This document shows positions 19,134 to 27,841 of a stretch of 64,000 bases of DNA, piece by piece (positions within the stretch are counted from its first letter, which is position 1; each line of letters opens with the position of its first letter). The notes beneath the pieces are model-generated. The model saw only the letters and a program-made list of their open reading frames with translations. It ran no database searches and was not told where the DNA came from. A program made the position numbers and the translations under genes. The DNA comes from an uncultured Clostridia bacterium (lineage in GTDB: Bacteria; Bacillota; Clostridia; TANB77; CAG-508): positions 62,001 to 126,000 of the forward strand of contig CATGLK010000001.1 in NCBI GenBank assembly GCA_949538735.1, given 5' to 3'.

Positions 19134-19227
19134 ATTCCTCCCTTTTTTGTTTTTTCTTCCACAAAGTTCTTCGTTTTTTCGGACCAACTTTGTTGGCACT
19201 TCCTTTAAAACTCTCTTTGTGTGATTG
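19134..19227 (-). promoter_or_regulatory. Structured 5' leader of rpsB (candidate S2 leader)
   Basis: Between promoter and start, CACAAAG (complement at 19215-19221) can pair with CTTTGTG (19160-19166), enclosing a small hairpin CCAACAAAGTTGG. A long-range stem with an internal hairpin before a ribosomal protein gene suggests autoregulation by S2. This is inference; no family match could be tested. Confidence 0.45.
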
Positions 19228-19238
19228 ATACGCTCATT

Positions 19239-19267
19239 ATTTTACCACACTTTTTCATATAATTCAA
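19239..19267 (-). promoter_or_regulatory. Sigma-A promoter of the rpsB operon
   Basis: -35 TTGAAT (19267-19262), 17-bp spacer, -10 TAAAAT (19244-19239) on the minus strand, about 110 bp before the rpsB start. Confidence 0.7.
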
Positions 19268-19379
19268 GGACTTTTGAAAACTTTTTTTCAACTTTTTTTA
19301 AAAAATGCTGTACTTTTTCATATAAATAGTGTATAATTTTATTATAAATATGAATAATATATATTATAAATAATATTAT

Positions 19380-19456
19380 TTATTTTGGTCTCAAAAGGAC
19401 CAAACCCGTGTAGACGCTGAGCGTCGCAAAAAGTCATTCTTGAGAATGACTTTTTT
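19380..19456. ncRNA. Candidate structured RNA / terminator with three hairpins
   Basis: Three consecutive hairpins: TTTGGTC-tcaaaag-GACCAAA, GACGC-tga-GCGTC and AAAGTCATTC-ttga-GAATGACTTT followed by a T-run. A -10-like TATAAT lies upstream on the plus strand at about 19331. The last hairpin could simply be the bidirectional terminator of the DUF3800 gene. Compact multi-stem structure in a 330-bp gap is suggestive of a small RNA, but no known family was recognised. Confidence 0.35.
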
Positions 19457-19460
19457 ATTT

Positions 19461-20129
19461 TTATATTCTTTTTGGTTTTAGTTGCCTTTTTATTCCCAAA
19501 ATGTCCTTTGTACTAAAGAAAAACTTTTCTGCATTTGTCAATATCATATTGTTACTATGCTTATATACAATTTTATCTACAAATGTCAACATATCTGATA
19601 CTTGAAATAATCTTTTCTCTGTATGATTAAATTCTATTCTATGCTCGACATTGTTTTTATTAAGTAATAACGTATCAATAATAGCACCTAATGCTTCTTG
19701 ACCATTATCATAATATACTACTACTTTTTCAAATTTTTCTATATGCATAAAGCTAAATAATTTATTAATCTCTATTGCTAACTCTCTATTTAATTGTGTT
19801 TTACTATTTTTAAATCTTTTGTCTACAATAATAGTATGTATTTTTACATCCGCCCTTTTAGAAAAATAAAATATTGACCAAAAAATGTCTTTTCTCTTTT
19901 TCAATTCAAATTGTGAATACTCTCCACGTCTTGCAACTAAATCTGCCAAATGTATCATTCCATTATATCCAACTTTTTCTAATCTACTATTTAAATAAAT
20001 TAACTCATTTTTTATTGAATTACCGCTTTCATGTATAGTAAACAAAACTCCATATAGTTCAGAACTTCCATTTGAAAAACCAAAATCTCCGCTTTCATCT
20101 ATAAATATATTAAGTCTTCTTTTCTTCGT
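19461..20129 (-). CDS. DUF3800 domain protein, non-ATG (ACG) start
   Basis: DUF3800 proteins are small RNase-H-like-fold proteins of unknown role, often near mobile or defence genes. Conserved features: IFIDESGDFGFS at the N terminus, TIIVDKRF, VVYYDNGQEALG and FQVSDMLTFVDKIVYK. The first ATG-type start in frame (20045) would remove the IDESGD motif. Reading upstream, the frame begins at ACG 20129 (ACG AAG AAA AGA AGA CTT), five bases after AGGTGG and preceded in frame by TAA. Either a rare ACG start or an ATG lost by mutation. About 222 residues. Confidence 0.75.
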   Translation of the reverse strand, partial: TKKRRLNIFIDESGDFGFSNGSSELYGVLFTIHESGNSIKNELIYLNSRLEKVGYNGMIHLADLVARRGEYSQFELKKRKDIFWSIFYFSKRADVKIHTIIVDKRFKNSKTQLNRELAIEINKLFSFMHIEKFEKVVVYYDNGQEALGAIIDTLLLNKNNVEHRIEFNHTEKRLFQVSDMLTFVDKIVYKHSNNMILTNAEKFFFSTKDILGIKRQLKPKRI

Positions 20130-20286
20130 TTAAACCACCTACTTCTTATTTACTATTTAATTCGTATTATATCAAATAGCATTATCATTTACAATACTTT
20201 TGATAGCCCTAGTTGCAAAAAAATCTCCTTTGCATATTATCTAACAAGGAAAATTTCCTAAAATCTAAAAGAAAGGAGGTCAAACC

Positions 20287-21543
20287 ATGAAAAAGAACAT
20301 AAACAAAAAAATAGTAATATCATTTCTATTTACAATAATCATCACAACATTGATTCAAGTGCCCTGCCTTGCATTTGGGCCTTCAAGTGACAAAATCTAT
20401 CAAGGAATAGACGTCAGCTCATGGCAAGGGAACATTGACTTTTCAGCTGTAAAAAACTCAGGAATTGAATTTGTATACATCAAATCAAGTGAAGGGACTA
20501 GATATATAGACCCATATTTTGAGCAGAATTATCAAAATGCAAAAGCCAATGGGCTAAAAGTAGGATTTTACCACTATGTAACCGCAAGAAATACTGACGA
20601 AGCAAGAGCTCAGGCCAACTTTTTTGCTAAAGTAATTAGCAATAAAAGCCCAGATTGCAGACTTGCAATGGACTTTGAAAGTTTTGGTAATTTATCTGTA
20701 AATGAAATTAATGAAATTTCTAGGGTATTTCTAGAAACCTTAGAAAGCGTTACAAAATCCCAAGTTGTTATTTATTCAAATGCTTATGATGCTCGAGCTA
20801 TATTCGGCTCTGAACTTACAAAATATCCACTTTGGGTTGCAAACTATGATGTAAATAGCCCACAGCCAAATGGCAAATGGGAAACCTGGGTTGGCTGGCA
20901 ATATACTAGTACTGGTAGAGTTGCTGGAATTTCTGGCTATGTAGATAGAAATCAATTTACAGACGGAATATTACAATCATCATCAACCATAATCCCTGAA
21001 CCTGACACGCCATCACCTGATCCTGATACTGGAAATACAATTGTTTATACAGTACGAAGTGGTGATACTTTAAGCGGAATTGCTATGCGTTATGGTACAA
21101 CTGTATCTAGTATAGTTTCGTTAAACCCAATTATTAAAAACCCTGATTTAATTTATCCAGGTTGGCAACTTACAATAAAAACTTCTAATTCTTCTGGAAA
21201 CTCACAAACATATTACACAGTACGAAGTGGCGATACTTTAAGCAAAATTGCAATTAGATACAATACATCTGTATCAAGTATTGTATCGCTAAATCCATCT
21301 ATTACAAACCCTAATTTAATTTTCCCTGGTCAAAGACTTTTAATAAATGTTAACCAAGACTTTGGTGGTCAAAATACTTGTGGAAAAATTTTATATACTA
21401 TTAGGTATGGTGATACTTTGAGCCAACTTGCTCTTGAACATCATTCTACTGTTCAAGAAATTGCATTATTAAATAATATTGCAAATCCTGATTTGATTTA
21501 TGCGGGTGAAATGATTAGAATTCCATGCTGTTGTAGTAACTAA
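20287..21543 (+). CDS. Secreted GH25 lysozyme with three LysM domains
   Basis: Peptidoglycan muramidase. Signal peptide (about residues 1-32, hydrophobic core [14 protein letters not shown], ending LAFG). GH25 domain about 38-235 with [12 protein letters not shown] (catalytic Asp region), FYHYVTA and LAMDFESF (Asp/Glu). A Pro/Asp linker follows, then three LysM modules (about 255-300, 312-358, 368-413) that bind glycans. The first two LysM repeats share near-identical DNA (VRSGDTLS), indicating recent duplication. RBS AAAGGAGG. It uses CGA for Arg in LysM, never CGG. Could act in cell-wall turnover, spore germination or mother-cell lysis. Confidence 0.93.
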   Translation: MKKNINKKIVISFLFTIIITTLIQVPCLAFGPSSDKIYQGIDVSSWQGNIDFSAVKNSGIEFVYIKSSEGTRYIDPYFEQNYQNAKANGLKVGFYHYVTARNTDEARAQANFFAKVISNKSPDCRLAMDFESFGNLSVNEINEISRVFLETLESVTKSQVVIYSNAYDARAIFGSELTKYPLWVANYDVNSPQPNGKWETWVGWQYTSTGRVAGISGYVDRNQFTDGILQSSSTIIPEPDTPSPDPDTGNTIVYTVRSGDTLSGIAMRYGTTVSSIVSLNPIIKNPDLIYPGWQLTIKTSNSSGNSQTYYTVRSGDTLSKIAIRYNTSVSSIVSLNPSITNPNLIFPGQRLLINVNQDFGGQNTCGKILYTIRYGDTLSQLALEHHSTVQEIALLNNIANPDLIYAGEMIRIPCCCSN

Positions 21544-21546
21544 TAT

Positions 21547-21601
21547 TTTTGGAGACAGAGCAAAAAAACATCAGCGGACGTTTTGGAACAGCCCAAAAAA
21601 G
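21547..21601. repeat. 55-bp GGGAC element (same family as the ROK insertion)
   Basis: TTTTTGGAGACAGAGCAAAA, then ACATCAGCGGACGTTTTGG and AACAGCCCAAAAAA, directly after the lysozyme stop. It matches the element inserted in the ROK gene at 21911-21965, including its internal CGGA. Confidence 0.8.
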
Positions 21602-21643
21602 GAACTATGCTTTTTAATTTTAGCATTCGTTCCTTTTTATTTT

Positions 21644-22604
21644 TTATATCGTTGCTCCGATAATCCCAGCATCATTTCTAAAAACAGCGGTTTTAACTAT
21701 AATATCCTCTCTCTTATTAAACAAAACATTATCTTTCAGCAATTCCTTTTTCAACCTATCAAGCAAAACTTCTTCAAAATAGACAAAACTTCCACCTATT
21801 CCAATTGCCTCAGGCTCGAAAATATTTATCAAATTTGCAATTCCTATACTCAAATTTTCTATAAATTCCTGAACTACACTCTCAATTTTTGTCTCAACAG
21901 CCTCGCTATCAAAACTTTTTTGGCCTGTCCCAAAACGTCCGCTGATGTATTTTTGCTCCGTCCCCAAAAGCATTATTTCTAATTACCTCAAAAAGCTCCT
22001 TACCGCTAACTTCTTCACCCACACCTAAAACTTCTCGTAAATTAGTCTTTAAAGCTTTCATTGATGCATATTTCTCAAAACAGCCCTTTTTTCCACAATT
22101 ACATTGTTTGCCATTTTTTTCTATTATCATATGACCAAATTCGCAACCAGGCAAATCGCCACAATCAAGTAAATTATTATTTATTATAACAGCTCCACCT
22201 ATTCCTGTACCTAATGTCAAGAAAACACTTCTGTTATAATTTTTCAAACTTCCATATGTATTTTCGGCAATGGCTGCACATTTAGCATCATTTCTAATTT
22301 GTATTGGTAAGTCAATTTCTCTTTTCAATTCTTCCACTATATCAAAATTTTTAATTCCTAAATTTACTGATTTTACTATTGTGCCACCACTTACTGTTCC
22401 TGGTATTGCAATTCCAACACCTGTTATTTTGTGTTTTTTTCTTAATACCTGAACGTTTTCTGTTATGTAGCTAACTATTGTGTCTTTTATTTTCTTTTTT
22501 TCAACACCTTTTAGTCTCTTTTCAAATTTTTCAATTATTCTTCCATTGTTATCTACAACTCCTATTGCGATATGGCTTCCGCCTAAATCTATTCCAATTT
22601 TCAT
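21644..22604 (-). CDS. ROK-family sugar kinase (glucokinase-like) with repeat insertion and CGGA +1 frameshift
   Basis: ATP-dependent sugar kinase. N terminus MKIGIDLGGSHIAIGVVD binds ATP phosphates; LTLGTGIGGAVIINN follows; the ROK zinc site is CNCGKKGCFEKYAS; the C-terminal part has EPEAIGIGGSFVYFEEVL. The gene holds a 55-bp copy of an interspersed repeat (21911-21965) between NNAF and DSEAVE. Removing it restores a continuous frame. Alternatively, with the repeat in place, +1 shifting at its CGGA (codon 222) adds 18 residues (GDGAKIHQGRFGTGQKSF) and gives a 319-residue protein. Could be a pseudogene if no shift occurs. Confidence 0.85.
21911..21965 (-). mobile_element. 55-bp repeat element inserted in the ROK gene
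   Basis: Exact insertion boundaries can be seen because excision restores NNAF|DSEAVE. AAAA occurs at one end of the insert and again just beyond the other end, a possible 4-bp target duplication. Internal structure: GGGGACGGAGCAAAAATACA, TCAGCGGACG, then TTTTGGGACAGGCCAAAAAA. The ends carry related GGGAC units in direct orientation. Confidence 0.8.
21938..21941 (-). other. CGGA +1 frameshift site inside the inserted repeat
   Basis: Context CAT CAG C GGA CGT TTT GGG on the coding strand. Zero frame ends ten codons later; +1 continues into the conserved C-terminal half of the kinase. The signal is supplied by the repeat itself. Confidence 0.7.
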
Positions 22605-22650
22605 AGTTTGTCTCCTTAATATGCTCTATTTTCAGAGCATGAATTAACTG

Positions 22651-22803
22651 ATGTATTTTTGTACCGTCCCCAAAAACATCGAAACAGGTCAAAAAGTTTG
22701 AAAACTTTTTTGGCCTGTCCCAAAACATCTTTTTTCAAAACTTTTTTGGCCTGTCCCAAAACGTCTTTTTCCGAAACTTTTTTGGCCTGTCCCAAAAAGT
22801 TTT
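22651..22803. repeat. Tandem array of GGGAC repeats, family B
   Basis: Begins with a GTACCGTCCCCAAAAACATC unit and continues with three units of about 36 bp, each AACTTTTTTGGCCTGTCCCA followed by AAAC(A/G)TCTTTTT. The array runs up to the pilC stop codon (22802). A similar array of about 37-bp units is at 40030-40170. An inverted repeat ATGCTCT/AGAGCAT sits at 22621-22640. Confidence 0.85.
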
Positions 22804-24148
22804 ATACTCCATATGCTGAGAACAAGAATTGTCCCATATATACTTGAACACATGGTACAAGTACTACTAGTACGAAGAAGATTAATACTGCTCCGACTAT
22901 TGCATAAACAACTTGTGGTAGTGCTTTCATTATTTTGTTCATTATATTGTCTATGTCTATTTCCATATATTCTACTAGTTTTTCCATCATTTCTGTCAAG
23001 TCTGTTTGCATTCCTATTTTCAACATTTCTGTTTCCATTGATTTTGATAATCCTGATTTTTCGAATGGTTCTATCCAAGAGCTTCCTATTAAGATGTTAT
23101 TTATTGATGTTTCTATTATTGATAACATTACATAGTTTTGTATAACATTTTTACTTACTTCTATTGAGTCTTGAATTCTCATTCCGTTTTTAAGGTTTAA
23201 TAGCATTGCTTTCATTAATCTTGAGAAATCTAATGCATATATTAGTTCTCCAAATATTGGCATTTTGTATTTAAAATAGTGGAAATTGTATTTTCCTTTT
23301 GGTGTATTTATATAGAATAATATTGCTCCTGCAATTGCAACTATTACTAGTGTTGGTATATACCAATATTGAAGGAATAAGTTTACTACATCTGCAAACC
23401 ATAGTGTTATTCCTGGTAATGTGTCTTGTGTTCCTAATTCGTCAAATACTCCTTGTATTGCTGGTATTGCATATAGTGTTCCTACAAGTAACATTACAAT
23501 TAACAATACAAATTGTATAATATTTGGTATTAATATTCCTTTTAGTTTTCTATTTAATGCTGCTGTATCATCCAAATATTTTACAGCTTGCTCCAAAGAG
23601 TTTGTTAATGATCCTGACAGTTCTCCTACTTTTATCATATTGATATAGATGTATGGAAATACGTTTGAATAGTATTCCATTGTTGTATACATATTTTCTC
23701 CTGCTTCTAGTCCTGCTAAGATGTCTTCTAATATTCCCCTAAATGATACGTTTTCTGTACTGCTAATTATTGTACTTAAAGCGTGAATATTATTAAAGTT
23801 TGCTTTTTTCAATAAATAAAAGTTTTGTGTAAATATAACAATATCCCTATCAGTAATTTTTTCTGTTTTTGCAAAATATAAATTTACTTTTTCTTTTGTT
23901 GATAAGGTTCTTTTAGGTCCGATTTGTGTTGTGTTTACGTTTTTCATTATTTCTTGTATATCACTAACGTTTTTCTTTTTCTTCTTTACGTTTTGTCTAT
24001 TAGACCTATATGCTACTTGATCTATGGAGATTGGTAATAAATTATTATTTTTTAAAGTTTTTACTAATTGATTTTTATTTCCTGCTTCAACTTTATTTCT
24101 AATAATCAAACCCTTGTCTGTCATTGCCTTATATACATAGGTTGGCAT
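22802..24148 (-). CDS. pilC: Type IV pilus inner-membrane platform protein PilC (GspF family)
   Basis: 448 residues with two T2SSF domains (about 105-225 and 305-430) and three hydrophobic segments, consistent with PilC, the membrane platform on which PilB and PilT act. GELSGSLTNSLEQAVKYLDD is characteristic. An N-terminal basic region (NRQNVKKKKKNVSD) precedes the domains. Last gene in the pilus cluster; its stop codon touches a tandem repeat array. Confidence 0.92.
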   Translation of the reverse strand: MPTYVYKAMTDKGLIIRNKVEAGNKNQLVKTLKNNNLLPISIDQVAYRSNRQNVKKKKKNVSDIQEIMKNVNTTQIGPKRTLSTKEKVNLYFAKTEKITDRDIVIFTQNFYLLKKANFNNIHALSTIISSTENVSFRGILEDILAGLEAGENMYTTMEYYSNVFPYIYINMIKVGELSGSLTNSLEQAVKYLDDTAALNRKLKGILIPNIIQFVLLIVMLLVGTLYAIPAIQGVFDELGTQDTLPGITLWFADVVNLFLQYWYIPTLVIVAIAGAILFYINTPKGKYNFHYFKYKMPIFGELIYALDFSRLMKAMLLNLKNGMRIQDSIEVSKNVIQNYVMLSIIETSINNILIGSSWIEPFEKSGLSKSMETEMLKIGMQTDLTEMMEKLVEYMEIDIDNIMNKIMKALPQVVYAIVGAVLIFFVLVVLVPCVQVYMGQFLFSAYGV

Positions 24149-24179
24149 ATCTTTGCCTCCTTTCTAGTTTTCTAATTTT

Positions 24180-25280
24180 CTAGCCTTTTCCTTTTTTTAT
24201 TTTTAATTGCATAATTGTTCTGTTTAGGCTTTCTAGGTTCTTTTCTTCTATTTGAGATTTTACTTGGTCAAGTGTCAATTTATCTTCAACAAATAATTCT
24301 GCTAAAGAATTTGTTAACCCTATACTTCCCTTTTCGAGGTTACTTTGGATTGCATCTTCTATTTCAGAAACACTTAGTTTATCTTTTCTGATAATTCCTG
24401 CAACAATATTATCAACTACCATTACTTCTGGCACTAATACCAATTTTCCATCTCTTCCTGGTAGAAGTCTTTGAGATATAACAAGTTTTAGTAATGCTGA
24501 TAATAAATATTTTATTGTTGCTTGGTCTCTAACTTCATAGAAGTTTATCATTCTGTCTATTGTTTCTGCACAAGATTTTGTGTGTAAAGTTCCTATTACT
24601 AAGTGGCCAGATTCTGCCATTTCGATTGCTGCTTCCATTGTTTCCTTGTCACGAATTTCCCCTATAACAAGTATATCGCAGTCTTCTCTTAGTGAATTCT
24701 TAACACCTGCACTAAATGTTAACGAGTCTTTCCCTCTTCCTACTTCTTTTTGCACTATTAATGATTTTTTAGAATGATGTTTATATTCTACTGGATTTTC
24801 TAATGTTAATATTTTTTTATTTTGATTTTCGTTTATATGGTTTATTAGCGCATTTAATGTTGTACTTTTTCCTGAGTTTGTCTTTCCTGTAACTAGAATT
24901 AATCCTTGTGGTTGATATGTCATTCTTCTTACAATGTCTGGTACTCCTAATGATTCATATGATGGCAATTCATTTTTTATTAATCTTAGTGTACATATTG
25001 GTATGTCATCTGAAAATGATATATTTACTCTTAGACGAATGTCTTTATATTCATAAGACATATCGAGTTTTCTAGTAGCATTATATACTTCGTCTTTATC
25101 CACATTTCCTTTTACAAGTGTATCATATATTTCATCCATATCCTCTGGAGTTAATACGTCAAAACCTTCTGCTGGCTCTAATCTTCTTATTATTCTTAGC
25201 ATAGGTCTGTTTCCACATATTAAATGAACGTCAGAAGCATCTACTCTCATTGCCTCGTCTAATATTTTATCCAAATTCAT
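24180..25280 (-). CDS. pilT: Pilus retraction ATPase PilT
   Basis: 366-residue hexameric ATPase that depolymerises pili. MRVDASDVHLICGNRPMLR at the N terminus, Walker A LVTGKTNSGKSTTLNAL, Asp box, Walker B LVIGEIRDKETMEAAIEMAE, His box GTLHTKSCAETIDRMINFY. Located between pilB and pilC. The C-terminal retraction motif of classical PilT (AIRNLIRE) is not obvious. Confidence 0.92.
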   Translation of the reverse strand: MNLDKILDEAMRVDASDVHLICGNRPMLRIIRRLEPAEGFDVLTPEDMDEIYDTLVKGNVDKDEVYNATRKLDMSYEYKDIRLRVNISFSDDIPICTLRLIKNELPSYESLGVPDIVRRMTYQPQGLILVTGKTNSGKSTTLNALINHINENQNKKILTLENPVEYKHHSKKSLIVQKEVGRGKDSLTFSAGVKNSLREDCDILVIGEIRDKETMEAAIEMAESGHLVIGTLHTKSCAETIDRMINFYEVRDQATIKYLLSALLKLVISQRLLPGRDGKLVLVPEVMVVDNIVAGIIRKDKLSVSEIEDAIQSNLEKGSIGLTNSLAELFVEDKLTLDQVKSQIEEKNLESLNRTIMQLKIKKGKG

Positions 25281-25297
25281 ACTTCTTCCTCCTTTGT

Positions 25298-26932
25298 TTA
25301 TATAAATAACAATTTGTTATTTAATTCTTCTAAATTTGTATATCCTTTTATAACTTTGTTTATTCCGTCTACTATTAATGGTTTATAGCCATTTGCTAAT
25401 GCTTCTTTTCTTATTTCTATACTTGATTTTCCGTTCATTATAGCTTCTTTTATATCATCTGTTACATCTAAAACTTCAAAAACAGCAATTCTTTCGTAAT
25501 ATCCTGTATTATTACAATGTTTACATCCTACTGCATCATATGTTGTCCCATTTGTATCAAAATCTACACCATATTTTTTGCCTATTTTCTCTATTACTGC
25601 TTTCTCTTCTTCGTTAAATGGTCTTTCTTTTTTACATTTTGGACATAATCTTCTTACTAGTCTTTGAGAAATTGAAGTTGCCAAAGTACTTGCAATATCA
25701 TAGTCTGAAAGTCCAATTTTTCTTAATCTTGTAACAACTTCTATACTATCTAGTGTATGAATTGTTGATAACACATAATGTCCTGTTTGACCTGCTTGTA
25801 TTGCTATTTCTCCTGTTTCTCTATCACGAATTTCCCCTACTAATATGATATCAGGGTCTTGTCTTAGTACTGTTCTTAGTGATCCAGAGAAAGAAGATTT
25901 TGCATCTATTTCTATTTGGTTTAGACCTGGTATACGTATCTCTACTGGGTCTTCTATTGTTGTTATATTAATTTGTGGTCTATTTAAATAATCTATTATA
26001 CTGTATAAAGTTGTTGTTTTTCCTTCTCCTGTTGGTGCTGCAACTATTGTTATACTATTTTTCTTGTGTATACTTTTTCTAAATTCTTCTTCTGTTCCTG
26101 AATATCCTAATTCAAATATATTTCTGATATCTGCATCTTTTCTTAATAATCTTAAAACAAATTTTTCTCCATACACGTTTGGTTGTGAAGATACACGGAT
26201 ATTGTAATCATCATAAAGTAATATTCTACCATCTTGTGAATCTTGTTTTTCTTGATGCATATTTGATATAGCTTTTAATCTTCCTATTATTTGATTTTGT
26301 TTGTCCTTTTCAATACTTGCCGCTGTAATTAATTCACCATCTATTCTATATCTAATTCTTACCTCTTTTTGCATAGGCTCAATGTGTATATCACTTGCTC
26401 TTCTTTCCATTCCTGTTTTTATTATACTATCTACTAAACTTACTGTATTTTCATTTCTTCCAGTTGATGTTAAGTTACTTGTAACATCTCCTTCTAAGCT
26501 CTTTAAAATTCTTTCTATATCTGACTCAAAAGTGATATAGCTTTCCATTACTAGACCTTTGTTTAGCAATATCAGTCTTACTGCATCCATTGTCTTATTG
26601 TTTACTGTATTTGCAAAACATACTTTGATTTTTCCTGCACTTACTTCAAATGGTATTGCTTTGTTTTTCTTTGCAACATCTAACGAAATGTAGTCTGTTA
26701 ATTTTATGTTCATATTTCTTCCAGTTAGTAAAATTCCTTTTGTTCCTACAATTTCGCCTATTGCTTCTATTAATCTTGTAGGGTCAGTAGCACCTAGTAT
26801 ATATAAAATGTCCCCTATTTTTTTGTTTGGATGTTCTCTCTGATATTTTAGTGCTTCTTCAATGTTGCTTTCACTTACTACACCTTTTTTTACTAATTCA
26901 ACACCTATTGGTTGTCTTCTTCTAACGTCCAT
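25298..26932 (-). CDS. pilB: Pilus extension ATPase PilB (GspE family)
   Basis: 544 residues. N-terminal T2SSE-N domain (VELVKKGVVSESNIEEALKY), Walker A VAAPTGEGKTTTLYS, ASDIHIEP, Walker B ILVGEIRDRETGEIAIQAGQ, His box LSTIHTLDS, and a zinc tetracysteine module CPKC...CKHC near residue 430-460. This separates it from PilT, which lacks the zinc module. Confidence 0.95.
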   Translation of the reverse strand: MDVRRRQPIGVELVKKGVVSESNIEEALKYQREHPNKKIGDILYILGATDPTRLIEAIGEIVGTKGILLTGRNMNIKLTDYISLDVAKKNKAIPFEVSAGKIKVCFANTVNNKTMDAVRLILLNKGLVMESYITFESDIERILKSLEGDVTSNLTSTGRNENTVSLVDSIIKTGMERRASDIHIEPMQKEVRIRYRIDGELITAASIEKDKQNQIIGRLKAISNMHQEKQDSQDGRILLYDDYNIRVSSQPNVYGEKFVLRLLRKDADIRNIFELGYSGTEEEFRKSIHKKNSITIVAAPTGEGKTTTLYSIIDYLNRPQINITTIEDPVEIRIPGLNQIEIDAKSSFSGSLRTVLRQDPDIILVGEIRDRETGEIAIQAGQTGHYVLSTIHTLDSIEVVTRLRKIGLSDYDIASTLATSISQRLVRRLCPKCKKERPFNEEEKAVIEKIGKKYGVDFDTNGTTYDAVGCKHCNNTGYYERIAVFEVLDVTDDIKEAIMNGKSSIEIRKEALANGYKPLIVDGINKVIKGYTNLEELNNKLLFI

Positions 26933-26960
26933 AAAATTTTCTTCCTTTCATTTGTATTTA

Positions 26961-27386
26961 CTATTTTAATGTATACACTATCGGTTGTCTATTAGTTGTG
27001 TCATTTTTTGCCTTTATAGTCACTTTAACTGTTGTTTTTCCATTGTCATTTGTACCTTGTTCAAATGAGCAAGCTACTATATCTTTACATATTTTCGCTT
27101 TATTTTTATATATCCCACTGTTTTCACTTACAAATGTATATTGCACTCCATTGTCAAAAACTATATAATCTGTTCCACATTCCAAAATTTTTATATCTGG
27201 TGTGTTTGCTTCTTCTGAAAAATGAGTATTAAATGTTGTATATTCTGTTATTGGGTCTACATCTCGAATATCAGTTGTATTACTATAGAAAAACATTGTA
27301 AGCCTTGACACAACTGCAATTACTATTGTCATTGCAATTATATATATTGTTAATGAAATAAGTGTTACACCTTTTTGAGATTTCAT
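26961..27386 (-). CDS. Pilin-like (minor pseudopilin) protein
   Basis: 141 residues. Begins MKSQKGVTLISLTIYIIAMTIVIAVV: short basic leader, Gly at the prepilin cleavage site and a long hydrophobic helix, as in type IV pilins. The globular part has no family I recognise. The residue at position 5 after the cleavage site is Ser rather than the canonical Glu. Probably a minor pilin of the tip/initiation complex. Confidence 0.8.
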   Translation of the reverse strand: MKSQKGVTLISLTIYIIAMTIVIAVVSRLTMFFYSNTTDIRDVDPITEYTTFNTHFSEEANTPDIKILECGTDYIVFDNGVQYTFVSENSGIYKNKAKICKDIVACSFEQGTNDNGKTTVKVTIKAKNDTTNRQPIVYTLK

Positions 27387-27388
27387 TT

Positions 27389-27829
27389 CTAACTCTCCTT
27401 TGTAAGTACTGTTGATAGTTCTACATTTCTTTCTTTTCCTTTATACATATAAGAAATTTTTACTGTTATTCTTTTTACTATATCTTTCATTACACTTTCA
27501 TCTGTATTAATATCTTTGTAGTCTGTTATTGTTATTGTTCTGTAAAAACCTTCATTACCTTCAACTGGTTGTTTAATTAAGCTATTTCCGTCTTTATCAA
27601 CAGTTGTTGTTTTGTCCATTCCTGTAAATTCTGAAATACCTAAACTTTTTATCTTTTCTATTTCGTTTACCGCTATATAAGTTGCATCTGATTTTATTTT
27701 TAATTCATCTGCTGAACTATTAAAATTATATATTAACATTGTAATTAATGATACAAATATAAATATTACTATTACTGATATTGCTATATCTATTCCTGTA
27801 TAACCCTTTTGGCTACGCATTCTTTTCAT
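27389..27829 (-). CDS. Pilin-like minor subunit (PilV-type)
   Basis: 146 residues beginning MKRMRSQKGYTGIDIAISVIVIFIF, a type III prepilin signal with a hydrophobic helix. Here the mature N terminus reads YTGIDI, with Asp at the position usually held by Glu5. The rest (AVNEIEKIKSLGI...FYRTITITDY) resembles PilV/PilX-type minor pilins. It is followed within 2 bp by the next pilin-like gene. Confidence 0.78.
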   Translation of the reverse strand: MKRMRSQKGYTGIDIAISVIVIFIFVSLITMLIYNFNSSADELKIKSDATYIAVNEIEKIKSLGISEFTGMDKTTTVDKDGNSLIKQPVEGNEGFYRTITITDYKDINTDESVMKDIVKRITVKISYMYKGKERNVELSTVLTKES

Positions 27830-27841
27830 AGTTTGTCTCCT

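Noticed and set aside
22651-22803. Possible CRISPR array (regular 36-37 bp spacing)
   Set aside because: The variable joints are only about 12 bp and nearly identical, there are no spacers of 30 bp, and no cas genes nearby. It is a tandem interspersed repeat.
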